From Methylotenera_A sp046594915 (GTDB taxonomy: Bacteria > Pseudomonadota > Gammaproteobacteria > Burkholderiales > Methylophilaceae), in assembly GCA_046594915.1 (NCBI GenBank), contig JBKJRC010000003.1:352258-416257 (forward strand): a DNA stretch of 64,000 bases, given 5' to 3'. The notes under the pieces are model-generated. The model was not told where the DNA came from and made no database searches. It saw nothing but the letters and a program-made list of their open reading frames with translations. The translations under genes and the position numbers were made by a program. This document shows, one piece after another, positions 52,648 through 62,313 of this stretch. Positions within the stretch are counted from its first letter, which is position 1. Each line of letters opens with the position of its first letter.

Positions 52648-53616
52648 ATGAGCGTAAACAGCAAAACTTTAGCAGAAACCAAGACTTCAGCTGACATTAG
52701 GGCTTCAGCAGATATTAGGGCTTTTGCAGAGACTAAGATTGCAGACACGCAGATTTTAGGTGAAATCAATGACGGCGTTGTCGACAGTATGGCAATTTCG
52801 CAAGCGCATTACGAAAATTTTCCTGTGGCTTCTCACTTTTTGCCCAAGCATCTGCGCACTCCTATTGCCCTTATCTACACATTTGCGCGCCAAGCCGATG
52901 ACTTTGCTGATGAAGGCCATCATCGCCCTGTTACCAGAATTGCCAATTTGCAGGGTTTTAAAGACCAACTGGATTTAATTAAAGCAAACAGTAAAACAAA
53001 ATCGCCATTTTTTACCGAATTTGGCGATATGGTGCGTGAATACAAATTGCCGCTTACGCCTTTTTATGATCTGCTGGAAGCGTTCAGCCAAGATGTCACC
53101 AAAACTCGTTATGCCAATTTTTTTGAGTTGCTAGATTATTGCCGCCGCTCTGCCAACCCAATAGGCGCGTTGCTGCTGCATTTATTTGGCAAAGCGACGC
53201 CAGAAAATTTAATCTATTCAAACCAGGTTTGTACAGCTTTGCAACTGATTAACTTTTATCAAGACGTTGCGATTGATTTTGAAAACGATTTTCACCGAAG
53301 CCGTATTTATTTGTGTCAAGATGAAATGCGCGAATTTGGCGTGACCGAGGCGCAAATTGCTAGTCACCACGTTAATAAAAACTGGCAAAGATTTATGTTG
53401 TTTAATATTGAGCGTGCGCAAACCATGTTAAATGCAGGTAAACCTTTAGAACATATTCTGCCTGGCCGCATTGGACTGGAAATGCGTATGATTATTGGCG
53501 GCGGCGATCGCATTTTGTATAAATTAAAAAATGTGCAAGGCGATATTTTTAAACATCGCCCGTATTTAAAAGCGTGGGATTGGCCACTAATTCTGCTTAA
53601 AGCGTTGCTGACTTAA
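52648..53616 (+). CDS. hpnC: Squalene synthase HpnC (first enzyme of HpnCDE)
   Basis: 322 aa trans-isoprenyl synthase. FARQADDFADEGHH and NFYQDVAIDFENDFHRSRIY are the two aspartate-rich motifs. In the HpnCDE route it converts presqualene diphosphate to hydroxysqualene. The normal protein begins near residue 48 (MAISQAHYENFPVASHFLPK). The extra N-terminus is built from an imperfect 18-bp tandem repeat giving SADIRASADIRAFAETK, so the true start could be ATG 52789. No good ribosome site favours either. Confidence 0.92.
   Translation: MSVNSKTLAETKTSADIRASADIRAFAETKIADTQILGEINDGVVDSMAISQAHYENFPVASHFLPKHLRTPIALIYTFARQADDFADEGHHRPVTRIANLQGFKDQLDLIKANSKTKSPFFTEFGDMVREYKLPLTPFYDLLEAFSQDVTKTRYANFFELLDYCRRSANPIGALLLHLFGKATPENLIYSNQVCTALQLINFYQDVAIDFENDFHRSRIYLCQDEMREFGVTEAQIASHHVNKNWQRFMLFNIERAQTMLNAGKPLEHILPGRIGLEMRMIIGGGDRILYKLKNVQGDIFKHRPYLKAWDWPLILLKALLT
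52683..52740. repeat. Imperfect 18-bp tandem repeat in the 5' end of hpnC
   Basis: Three to four units related to gcttcagcagatattagg run from about 52683 to 52740. Being a multiple of three, copy-number changes would keep the frame. Confidence 0.75.
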
Positions 53617-53677
53617 CACTTTATTTCATTGAAATTTTACTTGACAAAAATACTTTAACTAATTGATTTAAATCACA

Positions 53678-54532
53678 ATGTCGCCACAGCAATATTGCCA
53701 ACAAAAAGCTGTACAAAGCAGTTCCAGCTTTACACTCAGTTTTATCTTTTTACCCAAAACGCAACGCCAGGCGATGATTGCCCTGTATGCTTTTTGCCGC
53801 GAAGTGGACGATGTGGTGGACGAATGTACCGATTTTAATGTGGCGCAAATTAAACTAAATTGGTGGAAAAATGAAATTACCAATTTGTATGCCAATACGC
53901 CGCAACACCCTGTTACCAAAGCCTTGCAGCCATTTATTGCGCCATTTAATCTTGCGCAAGAACATTTTTTAGAGATTATTGACGGCATGGAAATGGATTT
54001 GAAATTCAATCGGTATGAAGATTTTAAACAGTTGCAACTGTATTGCTATCGTGTGGCCAGCGTAGTTGGTCTTTTATCCGCGCAGATTTTTGGCTTTAAA
54101 AATCGACGCACGCTTAAATATGCGCATGATTTAGGCATGGCATTTCAATTGACTAATATTATCCGCGATGTGGGTGAGGATGCCCGCCGCGGCCGTATTT
54201 ACTTGCCGCTGGACGAGTTAAAAAAAGCCAACGTGTCTGAAGAAGATATTTTACAAAGCCGTGAAACCGAACAAGTGAAAGCGCTTATGGAGTTTCAAAT
54301 CGCGCGCGCCGAAAATTATTACGACAAAGCCTTGCGTGAATTACCGGCTGAAGATGCTAAACAACAACGCGCAGGTTTGATGATGGCAGCTATCTACCGC
54401 ACTTTGTTGCGCGAGATTCTGCGTGATGGCGCGCAAAAAGTGCTCAATGCGCGCCTATCGCTCGGCAGTTTACGTAAGTTTTGGCTTATCTGTTCAGTTT
54501 GGATGCGACAAGTAAAGGCATATATTGCATAA
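53678..54532 (+). CDS. hpnD: Presqualene diphosphate synthase HpnD
   Basis: 284 aa. It condenses two farnesyl diphosphates to presqualene diphosphate. Aspartate motifs FCREVDDVVDEC (D44-D48) and TNIIRDVGEDARRGRIYLPL are intact. It resembles HpnC and lies 61 bp downstream of it, then overlaps hpnE by 8 bp. Confidence 0.94.
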   Translation: MSPQQYCQQKAVQSSSSFTLSFIFLPKTQRQAMIALYAFCREVDDVVDECTDFNVAQIKLNWWKNEITNLYANTPQHPVTKALQPFIAPFNLAQEHFLEIIDGMEMDLKFNRYEDFKQLQLYCYRVASVVGLLSAQIFGFKNRRTLKYAHDLGMAFQLTNIIRDVGEDARRGRIYLPLDELKKANVSEEDILQSRETEQVKALMEFQIARAENYYDKALRELPAEDAKQQRAGLMMAAIYRTLLREILRDGAQKVLNARLSLGSLRKFWLICSVWMRQVKAYIA

Positions 54533-55856
54533 AAACAAAATGCAGGTGGCCATCATTGGCGGTGGTATGGCAGGTTTATCTGCCGCTGTTGCGCTTGCCG
54601 AACAAGGCGTGCAAACCACATTATTTGAAGCGGGACCCCATTTTGGCGGGCGCGCACGTAGCGTGGCAATTGAGTTTAATAGCCAAACCTTTCAAGTAGA
54701 TAATGGCCAGCACATTTTATTGGGCGCTTATCACGAGACGCTTAAATTATTGGCAAAAGTGGGTGTTAACGAGCAAGAAGCTTTTTTGCGCTTGCCTTTA
54801 TCACTGAACATGGGTTCTCCACGCAATAAACAGGCGTTTAAATTAAACTGCACCCATTATTTACCACATCCGTTTAATCAATTAATCGGCTTTTTATGTT
54901 GCCAAGGACTGAGCTTTAGCGAACGCATATCGGCTATTTTATTCATGGTCCGGCTGAAAGGAACCCGCAATCGCTTAACGCTTGATGAGCCGCTTAAAGA
55001 TTTTCTGCTTAAAAATGGGCAATCGCGCCAAATAATCAATTTTTTGTGGGAACCTTTATGCTTAGCGGCTTTGAATACGCCGATAGCATTCGCCAGCAGC
55101 AAGGTTTTTTTAAATGTGCTACACGATGCGTTTAACCACGGCAAAACGGACAGCGATTTCTTAATTCCCAAACTGGATTTATCGCAAATTTTATCCACGC
55201 CAATGGTGCGTTATCTGCAAACTAAACAAACTACTTTGCAGACGAACAAACGAATCCGCAACATTAAACTAGTCGAAAATGGCTTTCAGGTCTCAACAAG
55301 ATTAGAAACGCTGCAATTTAGTCATGTGATTATCGCGACTGCTGCCAGAAAACTCAAAGAGTTAACGGCTGATTTACCCAAATTAGACTTCGTTACATCG
55401 CAGACAGAAGCATACGATTACCAGCCTATTTATACGGTTTATTTGCAATATCCCAACCAGACAACTTTGCCGCAACCCATGCTGGGCTTAGTTGATGTCA
55501 CCAGTCAGTGGGTGTTTGATCGTGGCCAACTGTGCGGTCAACATGGCTTAATGGCGGTGGTGATTAGCGCGCAAGGCAAGCATCAAAAATTAACGCAAGA
55601 TGCATTAGCGCTTAAAGTGGCGCAAGAGCTGCATCTTGCTTTTCCGCATTTACCTAAACCGCTTTGGCACAAAGTGATTGCTGAAAAACGGGCGACTTTT
55701 TCATGCGATGTAAATTTACCAAGGCCAGCCAATATTACGCCATACCCAAATTTATTGTTGGCGGGCGATTATACTTATGGGAATTATCCTGCGGCGATTG
55801 AAGGCGCGGTAAGAAGTGGTTTGCGTTGTGCGGAATTAATTTGCAATAATTGTTGA
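54525..55856 (+). CDS. hpnE: Hydroxysqualene dehydroxylase HpnE
   Basis: 443 aa FAD enzyme that reduces hydroxysqualene to squalene. AIIGGGMAGLSAAVALAEQG is the Rossmann motif; QVDNGQHILLGAYHETLKLL and the C-terminal LAGDYTYGNYPAAIEGAVRS are typical. The TTG at 54525 has AAAGG at good spacing and couples it to hpnD; an ATG at 54540 has none. No squalene-hopene cyclase is in the window, so the end product (hopanoid or other) is not shown here. Confidence 0.93.
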   Translation: MHKNKMQVAIIGGGMAGLSAAVALAEQGVQTTLFEAGPHFGGRARSVAIEFNSQTFQVDNGQHILLGAYHETLKLLAKVGVNEQEAFLRLPLSLNMGSPRNKQAFKLNCTHYLPHPFNQLIGFLCCQGLSFSERISAILFMVRLKGTRNRLTLDEPLKDFLLKNGQSRQIINFLWEPLCLAALNTPIAFASSKVFLNVLHDAFNHGKTDSDFLIPKLDLSQILSTPMVRYLQTKQTTLQTNKRIRNIKLVENGFQVSTRLETLQFSHVIIATAARKLKELTADLPKLDFVTSQTEAYDYQPIYTVYLQYPNQTTLPQPMLGLVDVTSQWVFDRGQLCGQHGLMAVVISAQGKHQKLTQDALALKVAQELHLAFPHLPKPLWHKVIAEKRATFSCDVNLPRPANITPYPNLLLAGDYTYGNYPAAIEGAVRSGLRCAELICNNC

Positions 55857-55917
55857 TTTGAAAAAAGCGCGTCATTCAATTTATTGCAACATGTAGCAAT
55901 TAAACGCCAGTTAAAAC

Positions 55918-55933
55918 TAACCCATTTGGGTTA
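55918..55933. promoter_or_regulatory. 16-bp palindrome between hpnE and the secreted-protein gene
   Basis: TAACCCA-TT-TGGGTTA is a perfect dyad 60 bp ahead of the next gene. It has no T tract, so it is more likely an operator than a terminator. Confidence 0.4.
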
Positions 55934-55993
55934 TTGCAAACAATTAAATTTAGTTATATTTTGATAATTCAAAATTAATTTAGGGAGTTTGTA

Positions 55994-56791
55994 ATGAAAA
56001 AAATTATTTTACTGTCCTTAATGACAGTCTATACGTCACTCGCAAACGCTGGTGTGGTTTCCGTATTTGGCGAACAGCTTAGTGGTTTTAGCACAAGTAC
56101 AATCAATGATTTTTATAACGGTTTGCCAGGTCATTCTTCTACACTTGCAGTTGGCACGCTCGATACTGTCAATCTGACAGGCGTTAATCTGTTATGGGCT
56201 ACACAGCCATCAGATGCTTATACTACTGGCGAATTAAATACAATGGCTAGTTTTTTATCTGGCGGCGGTCGCATTGCGTTTTTGGGTGAACACGGCACTT
56301 TCGCGCCAAACGAAAATAATCGCATCAACACTGCATTAAGTTTCTTAGGTAGCACAATTAGTATTAATAACGTGATTCTTGATTCTGGTTTTCGCAGTGC
56401 CAGTGTGGGTGATGGTCAAATTTTAAATCACCCGCTTACTAATGGTGTTAATACTTATGAGTATGCTGCATTTGCTCCACTGACTATTAGCGGCACTGCG
56501 CAAGCTTTAATGCTGGGTGAGGAGTCATATTTAGGTAATCCCAGCGTGATGATGGCTTTTCAAAATATTGGTCCTGGCAGTATTTTTCTGATTACCGATC
56601 AGAACGTTTGGGATAATTCGCCCAATTGGCCTGGTGGTTTTAACAATGCTCGCTTGTTTGAGAATTTGCTAGAAGGAGATACTGGAGCACCGCCAGTTGA
56701 TAATTCAAATGTACCAGTACCAGCTGCGTTACCACTGATGGCAAGTGCGTTAGCGGCTTTCGGCTTATCACGCCGTCGTCAAACTAAATAA
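55994..56791 (+). CDS. Secreted protein with VPxPA-type C-terminal sorting signal
   Basis: 265 aa, good ribosome site (AGGGAG). Sec signal peptide (to about residue 19, SLANA), a globular region with GGRIAFLGEHGTF and ILNHPLTNGV, then a C-terminal tripartite signal: VPVPAALPL, a hydrophobic stretch and RRRQTK. This is the exosortase-recognised PEP-CTERM variant, so the protein should be processed and placed at the surface or in exopolysaccharide. The central part has a glutamine-amidotransferase-like look (GGGRIAFLGE...N), with no active-site call possible. No exosortase is in this window. Confidence 0.82.
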   Translation: MKKIILLSLMTVYTSLANAGVVSVFGEQLSGFSTSTINDFYNGLPGHSSTLAVGTLDTVNLTGVNLLWATQPSDAYTTGELNTMASFLSGGGRIAFLGEHGTFAPNENNRINTALSFLGSTISINNVILDSGFRSASVGDGQILNHPLTNGVNTYEYAAFAPLTISGTAQALMLGEESYLGNPSVMMAFQNIGPGSIFLITDQNVWDNSPNWPGGFNNARLFENLLEGDTGAPPVDNSNVPVPAALPLMASALAAFGLSRRRQTK

Positions 56792-56817
56792 TTTCGTTTA
56801 TTTTAAGTGTTAAGTAA

Positions 56818-56841
56818 GGCGGGCAAATTGCCCGCCTTTTT
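56818..56841. terminator. Terminator between the secreted-protein gene and radA
   Basis: 9-bp perfect GC-rich stem (56818-56826 with 56828-56836) followed by five T on the plus strand. It serves the upstream gene and lies just beyond the radA stop on the other strand. Confidence 0.88.
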
Positions 56842-56859
56842 ATGTTAATAACAAACCGG

Positions 56860-58230
56860 TTAATTCGATATCCTTGCTAACGCTTGCTCTAATCGCTCTA
56901 CCGCAATCACTTCTAGCCCTGCCATTTTAGCTTTTGGCGCATTGGCTTTTGGCACAATGGCTTTGGTAAAACCTAATTTTGCGGCTTCTTTTAAACGCAG
57001 TTGTCCACCTTGTACTGGGCGCACTTCTCCAGCCAAACCAACTTCACCAAATACAATCAGTTTATTGTCTAACGGTTTGTTTTTTAAAGAAGAAACGATC
57101 GATAATAACACGGCTAAATCGACTGCTGGCTCGGCAATTTTAACCCCGCCAACCGCATTTATAAATACATCCTGGTCAAAACACGGAATACCCGCATGGC
57201 GATTTAACACCGCCAGCAACATGGCTAGGCGATTCTGCTCAAGCCCTGTCGCCAATCGTTTTGGACTAGGCGCGTGACTTTCGTCCACCAAAGCTTGAAT
57301 CTCGATTAACAGCGGTCGGGTACCTTCCATCGTTACCGTGATGCAACTGCCCGCCACTTGGCTTTCATGATGCGATAAAAACAGTGCGCTAGGATTCGCC
57401 ACTTCGCGCAAGCCTTTTTCAGTCATGGCAAACACGCCTAACTCATTCACCGCGCCAAAACGATTTTTAAAAGCACGAATCAAGCGAAAAGATGAATTTT
57501 GATCCCCCTCAAAATACAAGACGGTATCGACAATATGCTCTAGTACGCGCGGCCCAGCGAGCGAGCCTTCTTTGGTGACATGACCAACCAAAATGACTGT
57601 GATGCCTAATTGCTTGGCTAAACGCGTTAACTGCGCCGAACATTCACGCACTTGCGCGACCGACCCAGGTGCGGATTGCAGCACTTCGGAATACACGGTT
57701 TGAATGGAATCGATAACGGCGATGTTCGGTTTATGCGTTTGTAGCGTGGCTAAAATTTTCTCAAGATTAATTTCTGCCAGTAGCTCCACTTGGCTGGCAT
57801 CTAAGCCTAAACGCTTGGCACGCATGGCGATTTGCTGTGGTGACTCTTCGCCGCTTACGTAAATCGCCTGTGCAGATTTGCCTAAATGGCAAAGTACTTG
57901 CAGCAATAGAGTCGATTTTCCAATGCCTGGGTCGCCGCCGATTAACACCACGCCACCTTCGACCAAGCCGCCGCCTAACACACGGTCAAATTCGCTAATG
58001 CCTGTTGGTGTTCTTTCAATATCAGCGGCTTGAATGCTGCTTAATTTTTGCAACACACTACTTTGCGCTAATCCTTCAAATTTATTGGCGTAGCGATTGG
58101 TAGAGGTGCTCGTTTCGGCAACCGATTCAATCAGCGTGTTCCAAGCCATGCAGCTTGGGCATTGACCTTGCCATTTGGATTCAGAAGCGCCACATTCTGT
58201 GCAGGTGTAAACGGTTTTGGATTTAGCCAT
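56860..58230 (-). CDS. radA: DNA repair protein RadA
   Basis: 456 aa RecA-like helicase for branch migration. N-terminal zinc finger CTECGASESKWQGQCPSC, Walker A GGDPGIGKSTLLLQ, the RadA-specific KNRFGAVNELGVF and a C-terminal Lon-protease-like domain (DQDVFINAVGGVKIAEPAVD). It lies 9 bp after dnaB. Confidence 0.97.
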   Translation of the reverse strand: MAKSKTVYTCTECGASESKWQGQCPSCMAWNTLIESVAETSTSTNRYANKFEGLAQSSVLQKLSSIQAADIERTPTGISEFDRVLGGGLVEGGVVLIGGDPGIGKSTLLLQVLCHLGKSAQAIYVSGEESPQQIAMRAKRLGLDASQVELLAEINLEKILATLQTHKPNIAVIDSIQTVYSEVLQSAPGSVAQVRECSAQLTRLAKQLGITVILVGHVTKEGSLAGPRVLEHIVDTVLYFEGDQNSSFRLIRAFKNRFGAVNELGVFAMTEKGLREVANPSALFLSHHESQVAGSCITVTMEGTRPLLIEIQALVDESHAPSPKRLATGLEQNRLAMLLAVLNRHAGIPCFDQDVFINAVGGVKIAEPAVDLAVLLSIVSSLKNKPLDNKLIVFGEVGLAGEVRPVQGGQLRLKEAAKLGFTKAIVPKANAPKAKMAGLEVIAVERLEQALARISN

Positions 58231-58239
58231 GCTGATATG

Positions 58240-59622
58240 TTAATAGCTATCGGCCATATAACCCGCATTGGCAAAATTTTCAAATCTCGTGTGTTCGCCA
58301 ATAAAGGTCAAGCGCACACGACCAATTGGGCCGTTACGTTGCTTGCCGATAATAATTTCTGCGGTGCCTTTGTCTTCGCTGTCTGGGTTATAGACTTCAT
58401 CGCGATAGATAAACAAAATCAAATCCGCATCTTGCTCAATCGCGCCAGATTCGCGTAAGTCACTCATGACAGGGCGTTTATCAGGGCGCTGCTCTACGCT
58501 TCGGTTGAGTTGCGAAAGCGCGACTACCGGCACATCTAGCTCCTTAGCCAGCGCCTTTAATGAGCGTGAAATTTCTGAAATTTCAGTGGCACGGTTTTCA
58601 CCTTGTCGACCTGCAGGGGCTGACATAAGCTGCAAGTAATCGATAACAATTAGGCCCAATTTTCCACATTGACGGTGCAAGCGTCGCGCCCTTGCGCGCA
58701 CATCAAAGCTACTCAAGCCTGCGCCTTCATCAATAAATATCGGTGCTTCATTTAGCTTACCAAGAGCCGTAGTTAACTTTTCCCAATCTTCATCTTCTAA
58801 GCGACCTGTACGCATGCGGTGCTGGTCTAAGCGCCCTACCGAACCGATCATCCTCATGGCAAGCTGGGTTGAAGCCATTTCCATTGAAAAAACCGCAACG
58901 GGTAAACCAGTATCCAATGCAACATTTTCGGCAATATTGAGTGAAAACGCCGTTTTACCCATCGATGGGCGCCCTGCCACAATGATTAAATCGCCGCCTT
59001 GAAAGCCTGACGTCATTGAATCTAGATCACTAAACCCGGTCGGAATACCCGTCACGTCTGATGGGTTATCGCGCGAGAACAGCATATCAATGCGCTCTGC
59101 CACTTGCGGTAGTAATTTGTTAATCTCTTGAAAACCTTCATTACTGCGTTTGCCACCCTCTGCAATCTGAAATATCTTCGCTTCAGCTTCATCCAGCAAT
59201 TGCTGCGCATCGCGCCCATTCGGGCTGTAGGCACTTTCGGCAATGCCGCTACCCACTGTCACCAGCTTGCGCATAATGGCACGTTCGCGCACAATTTCCG
59301 CATAGCGGCGGATATTGGCCGCTGTTGGTGTGTTTTGCGCCAATGAGGCTAAGTAGGCAATACCACCAATTATGGATAACTCTGCAGTACTTTCTAATGA
59401 TTCAGCTACCGTCACAATGTCAGCTGGGCGATTGCGCTCGATTAATCTAGCGATATGCTGAAAAATGGTTTTATGGTCATGCTGATAAAAATCTTCAGCC
59501 GTTAAAATATCGGCAATTTTATCTAAGGCCTCATTTTCAAGTAGCAATCCACCTATCACCGATTGCTCGGCTTCAATAGAGTGTGGGGGAAGTTTGAGGG
59601 AGTCTAGTTGTTCATCTGCCAT
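58240..59622 (-). CDS. dnaB: Replicative DNA helicase DnaB
   Basis: 460 aa hexameric helicase. N-terminal SIEAEQSVIGGLLLENEALD; RecA core with Walker A VAGRPSMGKTAFSLNIAENV and LIVIDYLQLM; C-terminal DLILFIYRDEVYNP. Normally it follows rplI closely; here a three-gene glycosylation module (59692-62313) separates them. Confidence 0.98.
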   Translation of the reverse strand: MADEQLDSLKLPPHSIEAEQSVIGGLLLENEALDKIADILTAEDFYQHDHKTIFQHIARLIERNRPADIVTVAESLESTAELSIIGGIAYLASLAQNTPTAANIRRYAEIVRERAIMRKLVTVGSGIAESAYSPNGRDAQQLLDEAEAKIFQIAEGGKRSNEGFQEINKLLPQVAERIDMLFSRDNPSDVTGIPTGFSDLDSMTSGFQGGDLIIVAGRPSMGKTAFSLNIAENVALDTGLPVAVFSMEMASTQLAMRMIGSVGRLDQHRMRTGRLEDEDWEKLTTALGKLNEAPIFIDEGAGLSSFDVRARARRLHRQCGKLGLIVIDYLQLMSAPAGRQGENRATEISEISRSLKALAKELDVPVVALSQLNRSVEQRPDKRPVMSDLRESGAIEQDADLILFIYRDEVYNPDSEDKGTAEIIIGKQRNGPIGRVRLTFIGEHTRFENFANAGYMADSY

Positions 59623-59691
59623 TGTAAGATTATACGCAATAAAAAGGTGACTAAAGCAGCCTTTTTAAGATGGCTTGTACTTGGTCAAACT

Positions 59692-60090
59692 TTATTTGAA
59701 TACGAAAAACTTTGATCCAATATAAAACAAAATGGTATAAATTGGCATGACTATCAGATGAGAAAAATATGCATTAATACCTAATATAATGAGCAACAAT
59801 ACACACATAATATTAACTGTGTAAGCCACTACAAATGTCAATGCAAACTTAGCAAATGTTATTAACAGTTGGCCACCATGATTAAATGTCCATTTTTTAT
59901 TTAGAATAAAACTGCAAATTAGCCCTGTTACATAGCCTGTAAAATTAGCAATAATATCGCTAAAAGCATAAAAGTATTTAAGCGCAAAAATAATCAATAT
60001 GCTTAACAGCGTGTTTAAAACACCAACAACTAAAAATTTCAATAATGAGTTGTTTAATTTAATATTAAATTTTAAATCTGTAATTGACAT
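59692..60090 (-). CDS. gtrA: GtrA-family membrane protein
   Basis: 132 aa, four membrane helices (LLKFLVVGVLNTLLSILIIF at the N-terminus, NFTGYVTGLICSFILNKKWT with the conserved NKKWTF). It is thought to flip undecaprenyl-phosphate-sugar for the GtrB/Gtr system. It lies 6 bp after the glycosyltransferase gene. Base composition is more AT-rich than the flanking housekeeping genes. Confidence 0.9.
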   Translation of the reverse strand: MSITDLKFNIKLNNSLLKFLVVGVLNTLLSILIIFALKYFYAFSDIIANFTGYVTGLICSFILNKKWTFNHGGQLLITFAKFALTFVVAYTVNIMCVLLLIILGINAYFSHLIVMPIYTILFYIGSKFFVFK

Positions 60091-60096
60091 CCATGC

Positions 60097-61062
60097 TTAC
60101 TTTAAAGATGTGTCCGTTTCATTCATTAAGCCTATCGTATTTTCGATAAAGTATTTAGGTCTAGATTTGGACTCAATATAAATCTTGCCTAAATAAGATC
60201 CGATTACGCCTAAACATAATATTTGCAGACCACCTAAAAAATAAATTGGCAGCACCGTAGACGCCCAGCCGGGTACTGCTCTGTCTGTAAATACCGCCAC
60301 GCTTAGCACCCATGCTAAAATACCAAAAGAAGCTACTGACACAAAAAAACCGATATAGGTAATCATTTGTAAAGGAACTACCGAAAATGAGGTTATGCCA
60401 TCTACTGCTAGCTTTAACATCTTTCCAAATGGGTATTTAGAGTTGCCCGCAAAGCGTTCTTTACGGCTATATTCAACATTGGTAGATTTAAAACCAATCA
60501 ACGGAATGATTCCTCTTAAATATAAATTGACTTCTTGATATTGTCTCAAAGACTCAATGGTTCTTCTAGACATTAACCTAAAGTCAGCATGGTTATACAC
60601 CATGTCTACACCAAATAAAGACAGTAATTTGTAATAAAGTTGCGCAGTGTTTCTTTTAAATACGGTGTCCGTGCTGCGATCATTCCTCACGCCGTATACA
60701 ATATCCACGCCATTATTAAATTCGTCCACCATTTGCTCAACCACGTTGATGTCGTCTTGCAAATCCGCATCAATAGTAATGATTGCATCGCCCTTAACTG
60801 ACATCATGCCAGCTAAAACCGCATTTTGATGACCTCTATTTCTAGAAAGCTTTATTCCATGCACAAATTTATTTGACTCACTTAGCTGATTGATTAACCA
60901 CCATGTTTTATCCTTGCTGCCGTCATCTACGTAGTTTATTCGACTTTGATCAGAAATTTTGCCTGAAGATATCAATTTTTTTAATAAGTTAGTAAATTGA
61001 TGTGTGGCCTCAATGATTACCTCTTCTTCGTTATAACATGGAATCACAATAGCAAGAATCAC
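60097..61062 (-). CDS. gtrB: GtrB-type polyprenyl-phosphate glycosyltransferase (GT2)
   Basis: 321 aa, GTG start with GGAG upstream. GT2 domain (AIVIPCYNEEEVIIEATHQF; the DxD-like TIDADLQDD; RNRGHQNAVLAGM), then two C-terminal membrane helices (MITYIGFFVSVASFGILAWV; YFLGGLQILCLGVIGSYLGK). It makes polyprenyl-phosphate-hexose in the cytoplasmic leaflet for the neighbouring Gtr enzyme. Confidence 0.9.
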   Translation of the reverse strand: MILAIVIPCYNEEEVIIEATHQFTNLLKKLISSGKISDQSRINYVDDGSKDKTWWLINQLSESNKFVHGIKLSRNRGHQNAVLAGMMSVKGDAIITIDADLQDDINVVEQMVDEFNNGVDIVYGVRNDRSTDTVFKRNTAQLYYKLLSLFGVDMVYNHADFRLMSRRTIESLRQYQEVNLYLRGIIPLIGFKSTNVEYSRKERFAGNSKYPFGKMLKLAVDGITSFSVVPLQMITYIGFFVSVASFGILAWVLSVAVFTDRAVPGWASTVLPIYFLGGLQILCLGVIGSYLGKIYIESKSRPKYFIENTIGLMNETDTSLK

Positions 61063-61116
61063 AACCTTCTCCAGATAAAATAATTTCTAGAATTTAAAAA
61101 AACACAATCAATTAGA

Positions 61117-62313
61117 TTAAATCAGCTGTAATTTTTTATCAACTATTTGCTTCCAAACAATAAAAGCAATTAGTACTGTATTAATAAGTGCTGCATATTT
61201 AACATTGGTGTGCGCCCATGTATTAGATAACACTGGGTAATAAGACAAGCAAGAAACAAGTTGAAAGCCCACAGGTAAAAACCATAATTTAGGCAGATAA
61301 AAAGCGACTAATAAAGAAATTAAATCGGCCGGATAAAAGTATCGTTCGTGCATTTTTGGTAATAAGTAAGGCACAAGTGCGACAGAAGTTAATGCAGTTA
61401 ACAATAACTTATCTGCGCTAAAATTAACCTCTTTTATTATGGTGTAGAATATCCATACAAGCGTACATAGGGCAGCAAAAATAAGCCCTATTTCAGAGAC
61501 GGAATGAAAGTATTGATCAGAAATAAACACATAAGGATTAGGCGCATAGGCAGAAAACCATTTAAAGGTATTGGCTTGATCTAAATAAATAGTCCATACG
61601 TCTACCCAGCCTCTACCAAGCAAAACTGCTGGCAAACACATTAAAGAATATACAACAGGAATCATCATAAAATGCCATATTTTAATGCGGTTTTTTTGCG
61701 CTAAAATATGGGGTGTAAACACATTGGGTTTGAATATTGCCCCTAAATATAAAATAGCTAACAACGGCCCCATAAAAATGGCTTGTAGTTTAAAAGCAAC
61801 TGAAACAGAAAATAATAACATTGCCAGTAAGGTACGACTTGAAACCAAAAAATACAGTGTTAGTAGCAAAAAGCCTGTGTAAAAACTGTCTGCCTGACCC
61901 CACCAGGCGCTATTTAACACCGCACTAGGCAAGCACCAAAAAATTACTGAAGCCCATAGTGGCGCAATGCCTGATGGGTATTTATACTTCACTATTTTGT
62001 AAATAATAAGACTATTAATGACATCCATCACAATTGGAATAATCTTGATTGCGAGCATTTTTGAGACAGGTGCAAGTGTCATTAAAGCAAGCAAATAGGT
62101 ATAGGGTGGTGTGTAGTTTGCAAATTTATCACCTAGTGCATTCATCACACCGTTTGACACAATGTAATCGTACCAAGGTACTAAATAATTTGCAGTGTCG
62201 ACATTTGCATAAGGGGTGACTATCGCTCTGACGATAATTCCAACTATCATCAACATAATAAGTAAAAAATAATGCAATTTATTGTTATCAGCAGCAAGTA
62301 ATTTACTTTTCAT
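61117..62313 (-). CDS. GT-C-type polytopic glycosyltransferase (variable Gtr enzyme)
   Basis: 398 aa, ten or more membrane helices. An acidic residue in the first periplasmic loop (VTPYANVDTANYLVPWYDYI), WWGQADSFYTGFLLLTLYFL and the late LLPKMHERYFYPADLIS are typical of GT-C mannosyl/glucosyltransferases. It should transfer the sugar from the GtrB product to an envelope glycan in the periplasm. As the variable member of gtr clusters it has no close named relative I recognise; the acceptor (O-antigen, surface glycan or protein) is unknown. Confidence 0.78.
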   Translation of the reverse strand: MKSKLLAADNNKLHYFLLIMLMIVGIIVRAIVTPYANVDTANYLVPWYDYIVSNGVMNALGDKFANYTPPYTYLLALMTLAPVSKMLAIKIIPIVMDVINSLIIYKIVKYKYPSGIAPLWASVIFWCLPSAVLNSAWWGQADSFYTGFLLLTLYFLVSSRTLLAMLLFSVSVAFKLQAIFMGPLLAILYLGAIFKPNVFTPHILAQKNRIKIWHFMMIPVVYSLMCLPAVLLGRGWVDVWTIYLDQANTFKWFSAYAPNPYVFISDQYFHSVSEIGLIFAALCTLVWIFYTIIKEVNFSADKLLLTALTSVALVPYLLPKMHERYFYPADLISLLVAFYLPKLWFLPVGFQLVSCLSYYPVLSNTWAHTNVKYAALINTVLIAFIVWKQIVDKKLQLI

